Origin: Marisa cornuarietis | Lineage: Eukaryota; Mollusca; Gastropoda; Architaenioglossa; Ampullariidae | Assembly: GCA_004794655.1 (NCBI GenBank) | Contig: SMMW01000575.1 | Span: forward strand, 9,388,001 to 9,452,000 | DNA length: 64,000 bases | Direction: 5' to 3' | Part shown: in pieces, positions 1-14,200 of the stretch | Position numbering within the stretch: the first letter of the stretch is position 1 | Layout: each line of letters starts with the position of its first letter | Translations under genes and position numbers: made by a program | Notes under the pieces: generated by a model | Databases searched by the model: none | Told to the model about the DNA's origin: nothing | Seen by the model: only the letters and a program-made list of their open reading frames with translations

Positions 1-1662
1 GAGAGAACTGGGAAAGATAAAAACAAGGTGAGTGTTAAGGAGGAACAGAGAATTCAGTCTCCCTCTCTCTCTCTCTCACACACACAGAGGAAGAGAGAGA
101 GAACTGTCGTATATTTCTCTAGACAGTTTAACTTTACCAAGTTACGTTCTTTAATTACAAAATCTACATTTAAAAAAATACGTAACCTGTGTTTCTGTAA
201 TTTGAGACTATTTCCCAAATCTCATATCCAATTGTCTTTCTACGCATTTCCTGTATACAAAATATAACAGTACATTCAGGATTTAACTCCTAAGAGTACT
301 TGTTCGTAAAAGCACAGTTAGGGAGACCGGTTGGATTAGAGATAAGTACAGACAGGTTCATGAATGTCTAAAAATTTCACTCACATAATGATAAACGCAT
401 TGCATCAAACTTTCTGGTAGGAAACCAATCAAAAGCCGGCAACTGGTTAGTCTAACGACGAGAGAGATAAGAGCGGATCGTCCAGCAACTAACGAGGACG
501 GCAACGATATGACAGTTTGTCATTTCTTTAAGATGTCAGCAGTGATTTGTATTGTCACCCATTACTGGGCGCAAGCAGATGGGACAGGCAGTCTGGGATT
601 TATGCCCCTGGTAGGCTATTTTTAGAGTTTTAGAACGCTTAGAATGATCTATCGGTGTGATCGAGCGCGTGACAAAGGTCATAAATTATTAATAACTATT
701 AATAAATCTCATCATTCAGGATTCCAAGAGGATGGTATGATGCTAGATTACCATCGACCATACATTATAAATACTAAAAAAATATTTATTGCAAAGGGAT
801 AAAGCGAAACAGTAAAAGAAAAGCCATAAGAAAAGCAAAAGTAAAAAAATTTAAAACCGCTGAATAAAATCCACAACAAAGCAAAAATTAACTTTACGTT
901 CTTCTTTTCAGACATCACCTTGGAAACAAACGAACAAAAACTCAACATAAAAGCAAAACCTCGAACAAACAAAACAAAATTCAAGAAATAATGGTTTCTG
1001 AAACACAGTTGGGGCTAAGGTTTGTAGCTACAAGAACGCTTGCTTAAGGTGGTTCCAGCATTTCTCTCTGCCAAAGATCTTCGTTCTGATAGAGCGACCC
1101 AAGAAATGGACCCTTGCCTATGAAAGAAATCTCCGAGCAGACACCACACAGCTATAGAACTATTCGCCTAATAAGCAATCAAACACAATTATCCTCAGAG
1201 CCGTCTATTCTTTTTCCAGTCCACCAATGAGAAACTGTTGGGAGAACAAGCCATGGCCTTGGGCATGATAGAAGCACAGTTAAGGAAATCTTCGGCTATG
1301 GTAAAACAATTTACAGTAACAGTGTGATCTCTTTCATAATATCTTTGACTTCGTTACAGGAGCTGTGTTTTGAGAAGTCAGCAGTGTTTAAAATTTGATC
1401 AGTTAGTCTTGCTTAGCTGCCTGACTAACGATTATGGTATTTCGGGTTCTAGCTTGGTATGAGTCTTCTGGGTAGGATCTAGGCTGTTTTAGTTGATGGA
1501 CATATCTCAGAAGTGCTGGCTTTGACCTTTGTGGACATTTAAGGGTCAGGGTTAGGGTCGATTTTGTTTATTTTATACACTTTGTCTTTGTTGGATCATT
1601 TGTATGCCGTTTGCATTCAGTCCTTTTTGACGACTCTCAACTCCACACTTCTGTCTCACCTC

Positions 1663-1928
1663 AGGAGCCGTAGTTATGAAGCGAGGGCAACATGGGGAAC
1701 TCAAGAACACACAACTTATTTCCGAAGTCATAAAGCAGTGTCTAGACTCCGCAGATGTTGTTTTACCACAGAAGCCGTAGTTATAAAGCATTGCCCAAGA
1801 TGTCTTCGGGTAAAGAAACATAGCATAGGGATCGCTTTCGAACTTCGGAAACAAGTTCACTTGTCCTTGAGTTTCTCACTTTGCCCTGGGGAAACGACTT
1901 ACCCTCGCTTTCATAACTACGGCCCCAG
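1663..1928. mobile_element. Candidate foldback/MITE element
   Basis: Left end ggagccgtagttatgaagcg (with agggcaa next) and right end ttaccctcgctttcataact (with acggcccc next) are inverted repeats of about 26 bases with few mismatches. An internal copy (gaagccgtagttataaagc) lies at 1779. The length of 266 bases and lack of real coding suit a non-autonomous DNA element. A weak open frame across it is a by-product. Confidence 0.5.
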
Positions 1929-3452
1929 ATGGCGTGCATCGATTGTCAGATTTTAAAATCAAGCATTTTTAAAGTTAAGCCTTCGATGGTTGCAAACAAA
2001 ACCTTCATGATGATAAGACAGGCGCTTTACTATTTAATTGAAAGTCAGTCACGCTTCCACACTCCATGCCTGGATCCACCAGAGTGGACTTGACGGGTGT
2101 TTCATTTTCTTCTTCATCCAGAAACCTTGATTGCACTGTAATGTTTCTGATCTCTAGACCTTTCTCACCTTATACCTGCAGAACTGCGTATTTCTACGCT
2201 TTTCCATATTACCATGACCACCCGTCAGCATCTTTCCGTTCGGGATGCCCACGTGCCTTTGTTTTATCAAGACTTGGTATGTGGATTTTGAGAATTATAT
2301 ATATTATTTTCAGCAGTAAAATCATTGTGAATAGAAGAAAGCCCAATCAAAATCACAAAATATAGGCCTGATAATTTATTTTGTGCGTGATCCGTCAAAA
2401 TGCCTCTGCTGAACACATCAACAAATTAGCAAAAAACTGATGTTTCAAATATCTTAGCTTGTGTATGTCTTCTCGTAAATTTCTTTACACGACCCATTTA
2501 AATTATTAAGTCGATACTTTATCGAATCAGGATATTTAGCAAAATCTGTGCTTCTGCACATTTTTCCCCCCCGGCAATAGCCTGCCATGCTTGGATACAT
2601 TAGATTCAGGTAATGACTACCTTAAAGAAACTGGGAAAACACGTTAACAACTACGATTTTGCACACGAGGCAGTTGAAAAGGCTCTTGTTAAAGCCGTCT
2701 GATAAAAATATTTCAAGGAGTTTCGAACTGATCAGTGCATTACGCTGGCCAAGGAATCGGTCGGAGTGACCCACCACCGGTCCCCTAATGGCACTTTGCT
2801 GGTCGTATTTCTTTTTAGAACGGGACAAAAACTTGGGAAGCCAACTCCTTCCGTTGATTTGCTCACGCCTGTAGGAACGGAGAGGGGAAATCAAATTACA
2901 ATTGTGGGGGAGAAGGGAATTCAGATTGAAGGAATTTGCATTGCCAGCACCCGTCGGTACCGCAGCGGAAAAGAAGGGAAGAGAAAAGTTGCAGGGAGAA
3001 AGCAGGTGAATAGCTAGATCATTGCATTTGTGTGCACTCCGCTATGTTGCGTGATTATTTATCGTGTTTGAAGACTCCTCCTGGGCTTGCAGATACTGAC
3101 TGGAATCCAATCAGCTAGCACCTTGGGCTTCGGAGGCAAGAGAACAGGAACTGAAATATATGTCTGACCGCAATGTGTAGGTTTTCGGGAAGTCATCTCT
3201 TCAATGGTACTCAAACTTCTCGGTAAATTGTGGTCAGTGACAGGCGCAAAACCTCATCTTCCGTAAGAGTGCTTGTGGCTTTTCTTTTGTAGTGACAAAG
3301 CCAGTTTAATTTTGATAGTCCCTGTTGTATTTTATTTCTCTATTTTGTCAAAAGACAACGATCTAGTGGTTTTTAAATCAATAAATCCTTTTTTGCTCCC
3401 GTGCATTGTACAGATAAAGTGTTCATAAATTGCAGGTAGAGAAGAGAAAACA

Positions 3453-3457
3453 TACAC

Positions 3458-3540
<83 letters not shown>

Positions 3541-3549
3541 CTCTCTCTC
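3453..3549. repeat. (CA)n microsatellite followed by (CT)n
   Basis: About 40 CA units with a CG-rich interruption near 3466, then ctctctctctc. Open frames across it are artefacts of the repeat. Confidence 0.95.
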
Positions 3550-5338
3550 CCAAAATGAAGTAAAAAATTAGAAAAGAAACGAAGACAAAAAAAAGAGTTG
3601 TATACTGTCTGAAACTATTACCTAAAGCTCAAGTCCAATATTCTTGACTGCAGTGGCTTTGCCCCGTAAAACACCTGCAACTTGAATGCCATGGATTTTG
3701 TCTACAATAGAGTGATTAGTATTTCTTTTATATTACATTAATGCTCTTATCAACATTAATTACATCTGTGTTTCTTTGGATAGATACCAACTATAGCGAT
3801 AAAAGTGTTGAAATATCTTCGTCGTTATTCAATAAATTGCATTCATTCCAGTCAAACATTTTGAGTTTTTAGAGAAAGAAACAGGTAATTTCTGAAACGC
3901 ATTTTTATTCTATTTTTCAAAATGAGGAAAGACGGTCAAGTGAAAATCTTCGAGGTGCAATGGAAATAAAACTTAAGGTTCTCTGCTGACTCTCCTGTGT
4001 ATAAAACAAAAGGTACTGTCTAAACGTGCCTTCAACTTTTCTGTCTTGTGGTTTACGGATTTGAAATGGTGTTCACACACTCAATGCTGACAGTGTTGCC
4101 CGTTGTAGGCCGTCTCGATAATAATCCAGTTTTCAGATTAGTCTCCAAGGCAGTTTTGTAAGATAAAGGTGTTAAAGCCTGTGGAATAATGGAGAATTCC
4201 CAAGACACGAGTTGGAATGCTGGCATAAATAACTAAGCAAGAAGCAGAATGAACTGTGGGCCCCATGAAGAATCCAACCACACACAATACATATATATAT
4301 ATTTATAAGTCCAAACGTTGTAAATGAAAACCAAAGATAGACTGGTAAGTTTAGATAGAAATTTACGGTGGATAACAGATTTGTGTCTCCGTACATGATG
4401 CTAGTACTCTAATTACCGGTACCAGATACGGTACAAACAATGTTTGTCTATACACCTGAAGAAAATATTTTTAATAATAGTATGGCTGGCATCCCTTGGA
4501 CATTAATAGCTTCTCTAATTTAATACTAATTTACAAACACTCGTTTTTTTACCCTCGTATATCAGGGAAACAGGCTTAGGCTGCCATTTCTACAGTTTCT
4601 AGACAACCAACCATCTCGATCAGACATTTTGTTTAAGCTTTGAACGCTGAAGGCTTTGCACGAGAGTTCAAGCAGAAGCTTTGAGGAAGACGAAAATTCT
4701 TGAGCCAAAGGATTATTTCTTGTCCTATGCTATTCGTGCCACTCCAGCCGCTGGTAAATGAATGGCTGTCAGATAAAAGACATGATTTCTCGTCTGCTTT
4801 GACCAGAACGGTAACCGCGGGGGTAAGTTAAATCGCGTATTCAGGTATGAAATGCAGAAACAAGAGAAAGGGATTTTGAAAATGCCCCGCCACAGTCCTA
4901 GACTAATAATACAGTTTACCTTGAAAGCGCTTTAAAAATAGACCTCGATCAAATAATTTCAATGAGATTGGTAAAAGCCTGGCTAAAGGCTGTAGACGAT
5001 GAAAGTCTGGAAAGAACGCTGCTGCTGCTGCTTCCGCCTGGGAACAGGTTAATGATGCCTGCCTCAGTCGACAGGTTAATGTGGCTGCATCAGCCGAATA
5101 AGACTTCTGACCTTTTCCTAAGCTCCGCGGTTTGGAGAAATAAACTGATTAGACTGTCTTTCAGAGCTGACAGAGTCATTTGTTGTTGAAACCAGCAGGA
5201 CGTGAGCAGTGTTCTGCCTCGCTTGGCCTCCATTTTTACGACCGGAATTAGTTGTACCAATGCTTGGCGTGAATATAACGTTCAATCTGCCGGTTAAAAA
5301 TTTGTGGTTTTAATATCGTCTTCCTAGAGCATTATTAG

Positions 5339-5364
5339 TGCGTGCGTGCGTGCGTGCGTGCGTG

Positions 5365-5397
<33 letters not shown>

Positions 5398-5415
5398 GTG
5401 AGAGAGAGAGAGAGA
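5339..5415. repeat. (GCGT)n/(GT)n/(AG)n compound microsatellite
   Basis: cgtg units, a GT run, more cgtg units, then an AG run. Confidence 0.95.
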
Positions 5416-6039
5416 TGAACAAATCCGGCCAGCCTTGTAAATAACTGCACATCATCATCCTTCCTTTATTCTTGTCTGAACGTGAAACAAAAATGTGCAG
5501 CGACAAGGATTCAGGGAAAGAAAACTGCATGAAGAACTCCTTGGGAACACTTACAAAAGCTTGATGTCTCATTAATCACCAAGGAAACCTTTTGCAGTTC
5601 CATTGAATAAATTGCGAGAGCTCCGGCTATGCTATTTGTTTTCTTTGAAGATCCTTCAAAAGACAAATGACTCAGACAGCGACAAAATTTCATGTTTTGA
5701 GAACGAGATCAAAACCTCAAATGAACTTCAACATCAACCCTTCTTCTATCAATGCAGCGCCGTTTTTGTCGCAAAGTGCCGCAAGCTCATTGAGAGTTGT
5801 CTGAGGTATTTTAAGTGGATTATCACAAGGTTGTGTTAAAAAATCTATATATATAAACACAAAATCCCCCCTCAAATTAAAACATCAAAACAACAAAAAC
5901 AAATTGTGGATGGGCAACTAGTAGACGAAAAGTGGACAACAATCGTGGTGTTCAAAACGACAAGAGGAGAAGGTGCAATTAAGAGAAGGTGAGGAGATGA
6001 AGGAGAAATATGAAAATCGCATTATCAGTCTAGCGGTTA

Positions 6040-6273
6040 GGGTCCAGTTGCACAATATGTTTCCAAACCTTAAAACTGTTCTAAAGAAGCAAACTTTCTT
6101 CTCTGCAATTTCGATGCATTGCACAAGAACATACAAAAATATTTTACTGACAGAACGGAAAGTTTGAGTTTTAAAAATTCTAAATTGTGGCGTGCACTTT
6201 AAATTGATTATCTAAACAGGTATAAGGCTTAAAAGTGTTTAAAATTAGAAATGTGCTGTGCAACTGGCCCCTG
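6040..6273. mobile_element. MITE-like element, GGCCAGTTGCACAA family, copy 1
   Basis: Terminal inverted repeats: ggtccagttgcacaatatg at the left and tgtgcaactggcccctgg as the end on the right. Sub-terminal blocks shared with other copies include ccttaaaactgtt, gcttaaaagtgttt and aaaattagaaatgtg. No coding capacity. Confidence 0.7.
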
Positions 6274-7944
6274 GTCTCTCAGCAGCCAGCAAACTGCTGC
6301 TGAAACGTGACGACGAGAACAAGGTGAAAACGACATAACTGATACATATGACAGAGCTTCACGACGATAATTTGACTGTGGAAACAACTAGTGCAGCTGA
6401 CAGCAATTCCCTTGACACAAGAAAAAAATTGTTCTAAATTTATGGTGCTTTCTTCCTCTTCAGATTTGTTGGGGGATGGGGTCGTACCACTCACTTTCAA
6501 CTGATAATCAAGTACATATGTCAGGACTTTATGATAACGCTTTAATCCTGGCAACTGAAACCTAAGAATGATTGCCCTGCACATCAATAGACCAAAGTCG
6601 TGAATGATTTATACATGATCTATCAAAACGATGGATGCTCTATACACGATCTACAGAACCGGTGCACTTTTCACGGGACTTTCATGCCAGAAAAATAAAC
6701 AAAAAAACTTTTGCCATAAAATCAGAGCCATACACACTCTGTTGGTATGTTTCACACGCCAGACTACTAACACTAAAATGTTCAGTGACCATGTACTGTT
6801 TGACATGCTCACTTTTCCTCATTGTTCAACGCTGCCTGGCTACATTTCTTGTATAGACACACCTCCCAAAATCGATGGCATAAACCGGTTTAACAAACCT
6901 CGGTGAAGACGTGCATTAGACACTTGGCTCGATCAATAGTCATCTATCGCGTGACGCTTCTGGCTACAAACCTCGATGAAGTGTTAGTAAAAGAAGATAA
7001 TGAAGGTCATAACAACCCATCGAGGAAATCCTTCGCATCGAACAGGGAGCACGCTGTCATCGCCCCAGCCTTGCACTTGCAAGGAGGTCTTTTCTCACGT
7101 TTTCAGCAGCACGACTCCCCTTTTCCTCCTCCACCCCTTCCCCCCACCTCACTCCCTGCTGTTCTATTCTATTAGCACTTCTACATCAGAATTTGTTCAT
7201 CGGGACAGGGACGGATGTAATTATACAGTCCTGCCGATGGCTCGCCTCTCGTCCTTTACCTCTGCCCATGGCACTGCCTACTATAGTTACCCGAAGGCGG
7301 CCTTCGGCTCATTAGGTCTGATACAAGTGGCAGACATGCTGTTTCTTGTGGGGTGTCTTGTCACTGTCATTTTCAGGCCCTCGGCTTCCAGTCTGTGTAG
7401 TCGCCGTCTTGCTGCTGCTGGTGGTGGTGGTGGTCGGTTGGGCGTGTGTGAGGAAGCCGCCGGTTGTGTGCGTGCGGATGTCTTGGCAACCCGATGCGCC
7501 AAACGATGAACCTCGCGATTGTTTTGTGAATGCTGCACCACACGATGAACCTTTGTGACCTCAAGATTCTAATGTTCACGAGTGCTTTCGCATATTATAG
7601 GAAAATTGGAAAAAAACTGAAAATCAGGTTTGACAAGGTTTTTATTTTGATGAATCTTAATTCGTCCCTGAAAACGGAAATACTAAAGTTAATGCTGTAT
7701 ACTATGATGTAGCTTTTATCAGTGCTAGTCTATTATTAAGTAGATAATTTCGATTTTATTCATGATGTCTCTCAACCGTCCTACAAAAATAGCTCTTGTT
7801 GAAGGCATTATCAGGTTGCCTAAAAGTTGCAGCGTTGTTGAAAATAATTCTTTTTTAGTCTGTAAGATATTATTTACTCATTTCAAGAATCTGTGCGGTA
7901 TAAGTATGACTGACTCATACACTTCCCTGTAACCGTCTGTTGCA

Positions 7945-7986
7945 TTATATATATATATACACAGACAAAGAGAGAGAGAGAGAGAG
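7945..7986. repeat. (AT)n and (AG)n microsatellites
   Basis: A short AT run, acacagacaa, then gagagagagagagaga. Confidence 0.9.
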
Positions 7987-9415
7987 ATGGAACCATACAT
8001 CTTCAGTTGCTGCAAAGACCTATTTGGCACTGTCAGGAAATCTCCTGGAGGTGTCATGAATGTACCTTGTTAGAAAGCATGTAGTCCTTATTGAGAACCT
8101 GAGATTAACCTCCTCCTCACCAAAAACCCTACTTACTTATGATTACCAAAAACTATGCATTTGAATTAGAAAATGTCATGTACCTGGGATTGGCTAAAAA
8201 AACGTAAATAAACAAGCAAAAGTTTTAAGCATGCGCAAAACAAACCAAGCTCTTATTGAAGTCCCCATTATTTTACGTCTACATCAACCGATCGAAAACC
8301 CCATAATAAAGACACCGTTTTAAAAGGTTAACTTGATCTTTAGATCCTCCCCAGTGTGTCACCCAGAACATCTTAAGATTTTCACAAGTTTGTCACTCAG
8401 GAAACTGACTATTTTCAAGGCTCGAGAGGGTTCAAGACATTATTACGCTGGTCAGTATTTGTGTAGGAATCTGTTATGAAACATAACATTGAGGATGAAA
8501 TATTAAGAAGCATGTTGCTGATATAACTTAGACGAGGAAGTGGCAGACTGCTGGCATTCTTCCTGTCAACATTTTTACAGCTTGGGGGCAGGGCAGTCTC
8601 TTCTTCTGCTGTATCAATCATGTAAAAGACAAACATCGGTTGAGACAATGCAAACCTTTGTGCGTCCTTAAAGTGAAAAGCAAGTCAAATAGTAAGTTGA
8701 ACTTAAAAGATAGATCAACTCGTGTCCGATGAAAGTTTCGGAGTGCAAATGAATTGTTTACTTACATTCGCGTCTAAAACACAGCTTCAGGTCGATTCAT
8801 AAACGTCTCTATGTTTACATACTCTTTGGCAAAAGAAAACAAACTGACTTTAACGCGTGAGGTGGAATAAGAAGACACTTTAAACAAGAAGAGTGTTGAG
8901 CGATGGTGCGATATTGCTAGTAGTTTTGCCGACTGGTCAACTAGACCTTGATTTATAGCTGACAATCTGGGAGATGCACAAAAAGCTTGCAATTGAAAGA
9001 AAACCATGGTTTGTAAGAAGGATGTAAAGGGCTTATCCTAGTTGAGTCTTACCTTTTTAACCAAAAAAAAAAAAAAAAAAAACCAGATCACCGCGGAGTT
9101 TGGGCTCCGTTTGTATGCAAGGATCTGTACAAAGTTATACCAAAGGAACTTCATTAAGTTTTGCGATGGCATTATTTTCACGCTCAGAGATAATTTGATG
9201 ACTAAATTCTCCCATGATTACTGTAACCAAGCAAGCACTAGCTATGTTGAAACTTTGTGTTAAAGTTTGTAATATTATCCTTTTGCACGACAGTATTGTC
9301 CAGTTTGTTCAACATTTCCTCACTGTGCTCTGGTTTGAAATTTTAATTCACAATTTCCAAATCCAGAAGATCATTCCGGACTGAAAGTCAGCGCTCGTGC
9401 GCGAGGGTACTTCAA

Positions 9416-9423
9416 TGACGTCA
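9416..9423. promoter_or_regulatory. Palindromic CRE-like site TGACGTCA
   Basis: A full cAMP-response-element consensus in a locally GC-rich stretch (gcgctcgtgcgcgaggg), followed 70 bases on by a consensus donor (gtaagtactc at 9491). It could be a promoter with a non-coding first exon; nothing downstream confirms a gene. Confidence 0.25.
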
Positions 9424-11159
9424 CTAAAAAAACACAGCGTGGCGGCTAACTTGAACCCTCAGATCTGTGTTGTGTGTTTAACCTGCGATTGTAAGTACTC
9501 GATCTTTTGGTTACACAAAAGCTCGATTGGACGTGATTCAGAACTTCAGAATCTGTAATTTAAGACAAGCTTATCATTTCCCTTTCTTTTCTTGTTGAAT
9601 AGGACACACAAATGTTAGTTGCTGTGAGGAATCTCTTGTGTACACTGCGGATGATGGTTGCAAAAAGAATAAATAGTCTATTTGATGAGCGTGCGCGCGC
9701 AAGTGAACGTGAGTACGTTCTTGCGGGGCCATCTGTGTGCGCTTATGAACGTGAATACTAGCAAATAGAAAACACAGTGCTCGACATTTGGTCGCAATTG
9801 TATCTTGCGGAGATCACTTGTCCTTTGGTGACCAAAGACCAAAATTGAAAGATACGCGAATCTTTCTATTTGTATCAAGACAAGTCTTTCAAAAAGCTGC
9901 AAAAAGGGGCGATAGGGTTTTGTACATGTGAACACAAAGTGGGAAAATAATACACATGATAACAAGAAAAATCAATTACGTAACAGCATTGATTATCAAG
10001 ATACAAATAACAGGCGAGATTCATGATCCAATGAAACAGAGAATGTGTGTAAAAAAATGATTTCGTTGCTTTTTCCGTACGTAAGGAAATCAATTTCTGT
10101 CACAGTCGAACTCTTAGCATTACTATGATTTACAGTGCCCACCCTTTGATGCTGAAACCACCTCGAATAGCTGACTGCAAAGCAATTATTTACAATGTTG
10201 TTTGCATGTCATTCTAAGCACCAGATGAAAAGCTTGTGAACTAATCATACGAAACTTGGTGAAAGCAGCGAGGAATGATTAAGTTGGTGGAAAACATGAT
10301 CGAAAATCCTGATGAAAATAATAGATGATAATTTTGATTAAAAAAAAAATGGACAGAACTTGATGAAAAAATGAGCAACGAATTTTATTTAAACAAATTA
10401 CGAACTTGGTGAAAAAAAAGCAATAAACTTTTTAGAAAATAATAATAGATGAACTTAGTGGACAATAATGAATGTCGGAAGAAGGTCTGGCTCTTGCGCC
10501 ACCAGGACAGGGATCTTGCGCAAGGGCCGTGTGCAACACTAGCTGAGTGATGGTTGCGAAGTACATGGAAGCTTCTGGTACGCGGGCAATAATCTGGCAA
10601 GTAAAGATCGTTTTAGCCGTCTGCCTGCTTACAAAGCTCTCAACTCGCAGGCACAGAGTCTGTCTCGAGCTCGGGTGTGGTGGAGCTAAGTTCTTGTCTA
10701 ACGAGTTTTAGGATGCAGCAAAATGTTTTTATGAGATACTTGACGCCCGCCCTGACACAATGTGTTTGAGGCCCCGAAGGAAAGGGTATATACCACTTCT
10801 GTCAATCTGGCAGTTTTTCCTCAACTTTAAACTGGAATCCTGACTCATCTCAAATGCCCCTTTTATGTAAAGGACACTAAATGTATTCGTGCACCTGTGT
10901 CTCTCGTGAAAGGTCACGCCGATTAGACTGAGTAGACTGACATTCTAAGGTAACGTTACACAGGTTTAGGTCTTTCATATTAATGTTTTTTCAACACTGA
11001 ACAAAAGTAACATTATACAGGTCTTTCGTTAAACATTTTTTTTTAAACACTGAACAAAGAAAACAAAGCCTGTGGACTGCAGCGACAGGGAAATAGTGTT
11101 TAAAAATGTAGAACATACTACAAAGATGAATATTTATTTTCTTATGTGCTCTTAGACGT

Positions 11160-11161
<2 letters not shown>

Positions 11162-11207
<46 letters not shown>
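11162..11207. repeat. (GT)n microsatellite
   Basis: 23 uninterrupted GT units. Confidence 0.95.
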
Positions 11208-11210
<3 letters not shown>

Positions 11211-14200
11211 AACTCTTATGGCCTCTTTACCCTTGATCGCTTCCTTAGCGCAGTTCTAAAATCCTTTCTGCATCGGGTCTTTTCTTTAACTTAGCCTTTG
11301 TTTTAGTTTGCTCTTTATTTGCTCTGAGTTTGTTCTCTAATTCACGTTTGGATGAACGTGCCTGGTGGGAACAGCAAAGGCCGCATAATGCACTGTAATC
11401 ACCTTTTTTGGGGAAAGAGAATTTGAAGTGGATTCACAGCTGTGGCTCTATCAGAAAGAACCACGACACAAAGTGCTGCTTCCATCAATGCTCCATCAAG
11501 GAGGAAAAAAAAAGCTGAAATAAAATATAAAAAAGAATAAAATTGTAAAGGATAGAAATGGATGCTTATTTTTTTTATTAACTTAAACGAAGCAAACAAC
11601 GAGGCTTTAAAGTTAATTTTTTTCTATATTTAGAGTTTGGAATAAAAAGAACCTCTTATTGATTTCTTTGAAGAGAAATAAGTAATTAGTGTGACGCCTG
11701 CTAGTTAATTTTCCTATTTGCTTCACAGTTTCCATTCCACTGCATCTAGCTTTTCAACTCACTCTCTCAATACTGAAGGTTATCGTTCTTTCATTAGTGA
11801 CTTTCGGGGAAAACACCAAACAGTTTGTTTCCATCGGTTCTAGTCCTTTGTTACTCGCCGATAAATTTCTCTGTTTAGCAGAATAAAAATATTTCAACTT
11901 TAGCAAATAATTTCAGAAAGTAAAGCACATTTAACATAAACGAAATGATTGTGAATTTTGTTTCGTGAATTTCCTGCGTTTTATTAACATGCTACTCGAT
12001 GGTATTTTGATATTAGTTGTCATTTCTGTTGTCTCTACGAGGGCGTTATACTATAAACTTTTGTATAAAGTAGAGCAAATAGTCTTTTATTTTCAAGCGA
12101 CATGTTTATCTGGATGGCGATAGCCGCGTCACCCAGGCAAAAGTAATGGCTTTTCTCAAACATTCTTTTGATCTCCGCTGCCTGTTTGTCCATGCCTTTT
12201 TGATTTCTATAAATGCACTAAGTTTTCAAAAAAAAAAGTCTTTCTCAACCATAACCTTTCCATCTGCGCATGTCCAAGGCATCAGCACCTTTTCATCTGG
12301 CTTTTTGTATCGATCTCATCGCGAGAGAGGAGGCTGCCAATGTAGGGCGGCCAACAACTCGGCTTCTCTTCAAAGCAAGGGAAAATTCAAACAAGCTCAA
12401 AGGTATTAAGAGATTTATCTTAAAGCCTTGATGAAAATTCATCAAAAGATTGTAAAGCTACATCGATGTAGACACCTCGTGTCGCCACGCTTTGATGCCC
12501 TCGATCAGAATACAACAACAAAAAAATCAGCTGGGTCTCTTCAGGGATCCTATATCTTGTATTTCCTTTGAAAGAAAATCATCCTTGAGAACCTAAAAAA
12601 GATATATTAAAGGATAGATATTCCAGCAAACATGACAGGGCGCAAAGCTAAACATCCTCATTTAAGGAAGTGTGTTTTGTGTATTTAGTCCCAAGGTATT
12701 TTAAATGTTTTATCTCTGGTCTTCCTTTTCCCCTAGAAAAGTAGAAAAGATCGCTCTCTCACTCACAGATGATTACTTGTCACGTGTGTTGCATTAAATT
12801 TTTTTTTATTTATTAATTATTTTTGTTAACAGTTCGGTTAGAGCAAACATTATAATAGATAATAGAGGCAATGATGCATCATCTTGTTAAAGACAAGACG
12901 TACCAGCAATGTTATAACAATAGTCTTTGTGGAAGAACAATGCTGGTGAGCTAGTTATCAAGCAATAACGAAACGGCAGGGATATTTACACCGACAGCCT
13001 TAACAACGCATCACTCACACAAAGAAAGTGGTATGAGGAGATTAATGCAAACGCAGCTTAGTGTCTTAGTTACCGAAAGGAGAAAAGCCGTGAAAAGAAC
13101 CCCGCGCGATGTGAGTAATGAAAACGCAGCATAGGGCGCGAAGCATGTAATGGAGTGCCCCGCGAACACTGCAGTAAAACAGCGGATAAAAGTGGCCAGT
13201 ACATAATGAAATTGCAAAAATAAGAGTTGTTGTTGTCACACGCTGGTGGCGCTTCCTGTCCTTGAACCACGTTGACTGAATCCACGGGAACACGTCCGAA
13301 GGATCATCATCATTTTAGATAAAGAAATTGAAGTTAGAACTAGTGCGTGTGAAATTCAAACAAAAATCGCTAAGATAGTTTTTTCTATCACTGCTTACTG
13401 TATTGGAACCTGGAATTTGAAATTGTACTGGAATACAATTGTACTGTGCAGGAATATTGTAAGCAGAAACGTCAGTTACTATGACCACGTGTATCATAGA
13501 CAAAAGAATCTATTCGTCAAACTTAATCATCAAGATCAAAAGCACATGTCACAGTCCACTAAACCCACATCCATTAACAAAAGAACAAAAACCATCACTA
13601 ACAATAAAAAAACAACAATCACACAAAATCCAGGTGGAGTCGGTTGATCAATATTTCACACACTTTCTCTCTGGATGTGCTGTGAGGAAAAAAAATGCAG
13701 AAGCCACTACTTCTGGAGGAAAAAAACCCACGCCCAACATTTTCTTTTTTGTTTTTTTCACAAGTCTTTGCGGCTTTAAATTTCATTGCATGGACATACC
13801 CGCTGTGGAGTATTTCTGAAATCTACTTAAATCTGCTGTCTCTTGTGGCCAACGGTTCTCGTGAATATTGAAGATGGTTGACTTCTTGATTATACAAGAT
13901 ATTTCTTCAAGAAATTGGTTCTGAGACCGGATTTGACGGTGCTAAATGCAGGCAATGTTTGAAGAGAAAGGGGGAGAGATTTCCAAACATGGGGGCCTTA
14001 GAAGGAAAATGAGCGTCTGCCGAGTTTCTCCCGTCTGATGGGTGGCACAGAGAGAAGGCCAACGCAGGCTGATCAAAGAGACATATTCAGGAATATTACA
14101 TATAAAGCATTGTGAGAGATAATGTAAATAAAGATTTATAATAATTGGATAAGAAGATATGTGTTTGATGAAATACAACGCTAGAAGGACAGTACGTTCC

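Larger units (their letters stand above)
1..5338. other. Intergenic, repeats only
   Basis: AT-rich DNA. Apart from the foldback element at 1.7 kb and the CA satellite at 3.5 kb I see no exon, RNA gene or convincing promoter; open frames are short and lack codon bias or splice context. A word ggttaatgatg with cgacaggttaatg at 5048-5078 resembles a short duplicated word near 38.3 kb. Confidence 0.6.

Noticed and set aside
1564..1956. 130-codon plus-strand frame as a gene
   Set aside because: It spans the inverted ends of a foldback element; the apparent internal repeat comes from those ends.
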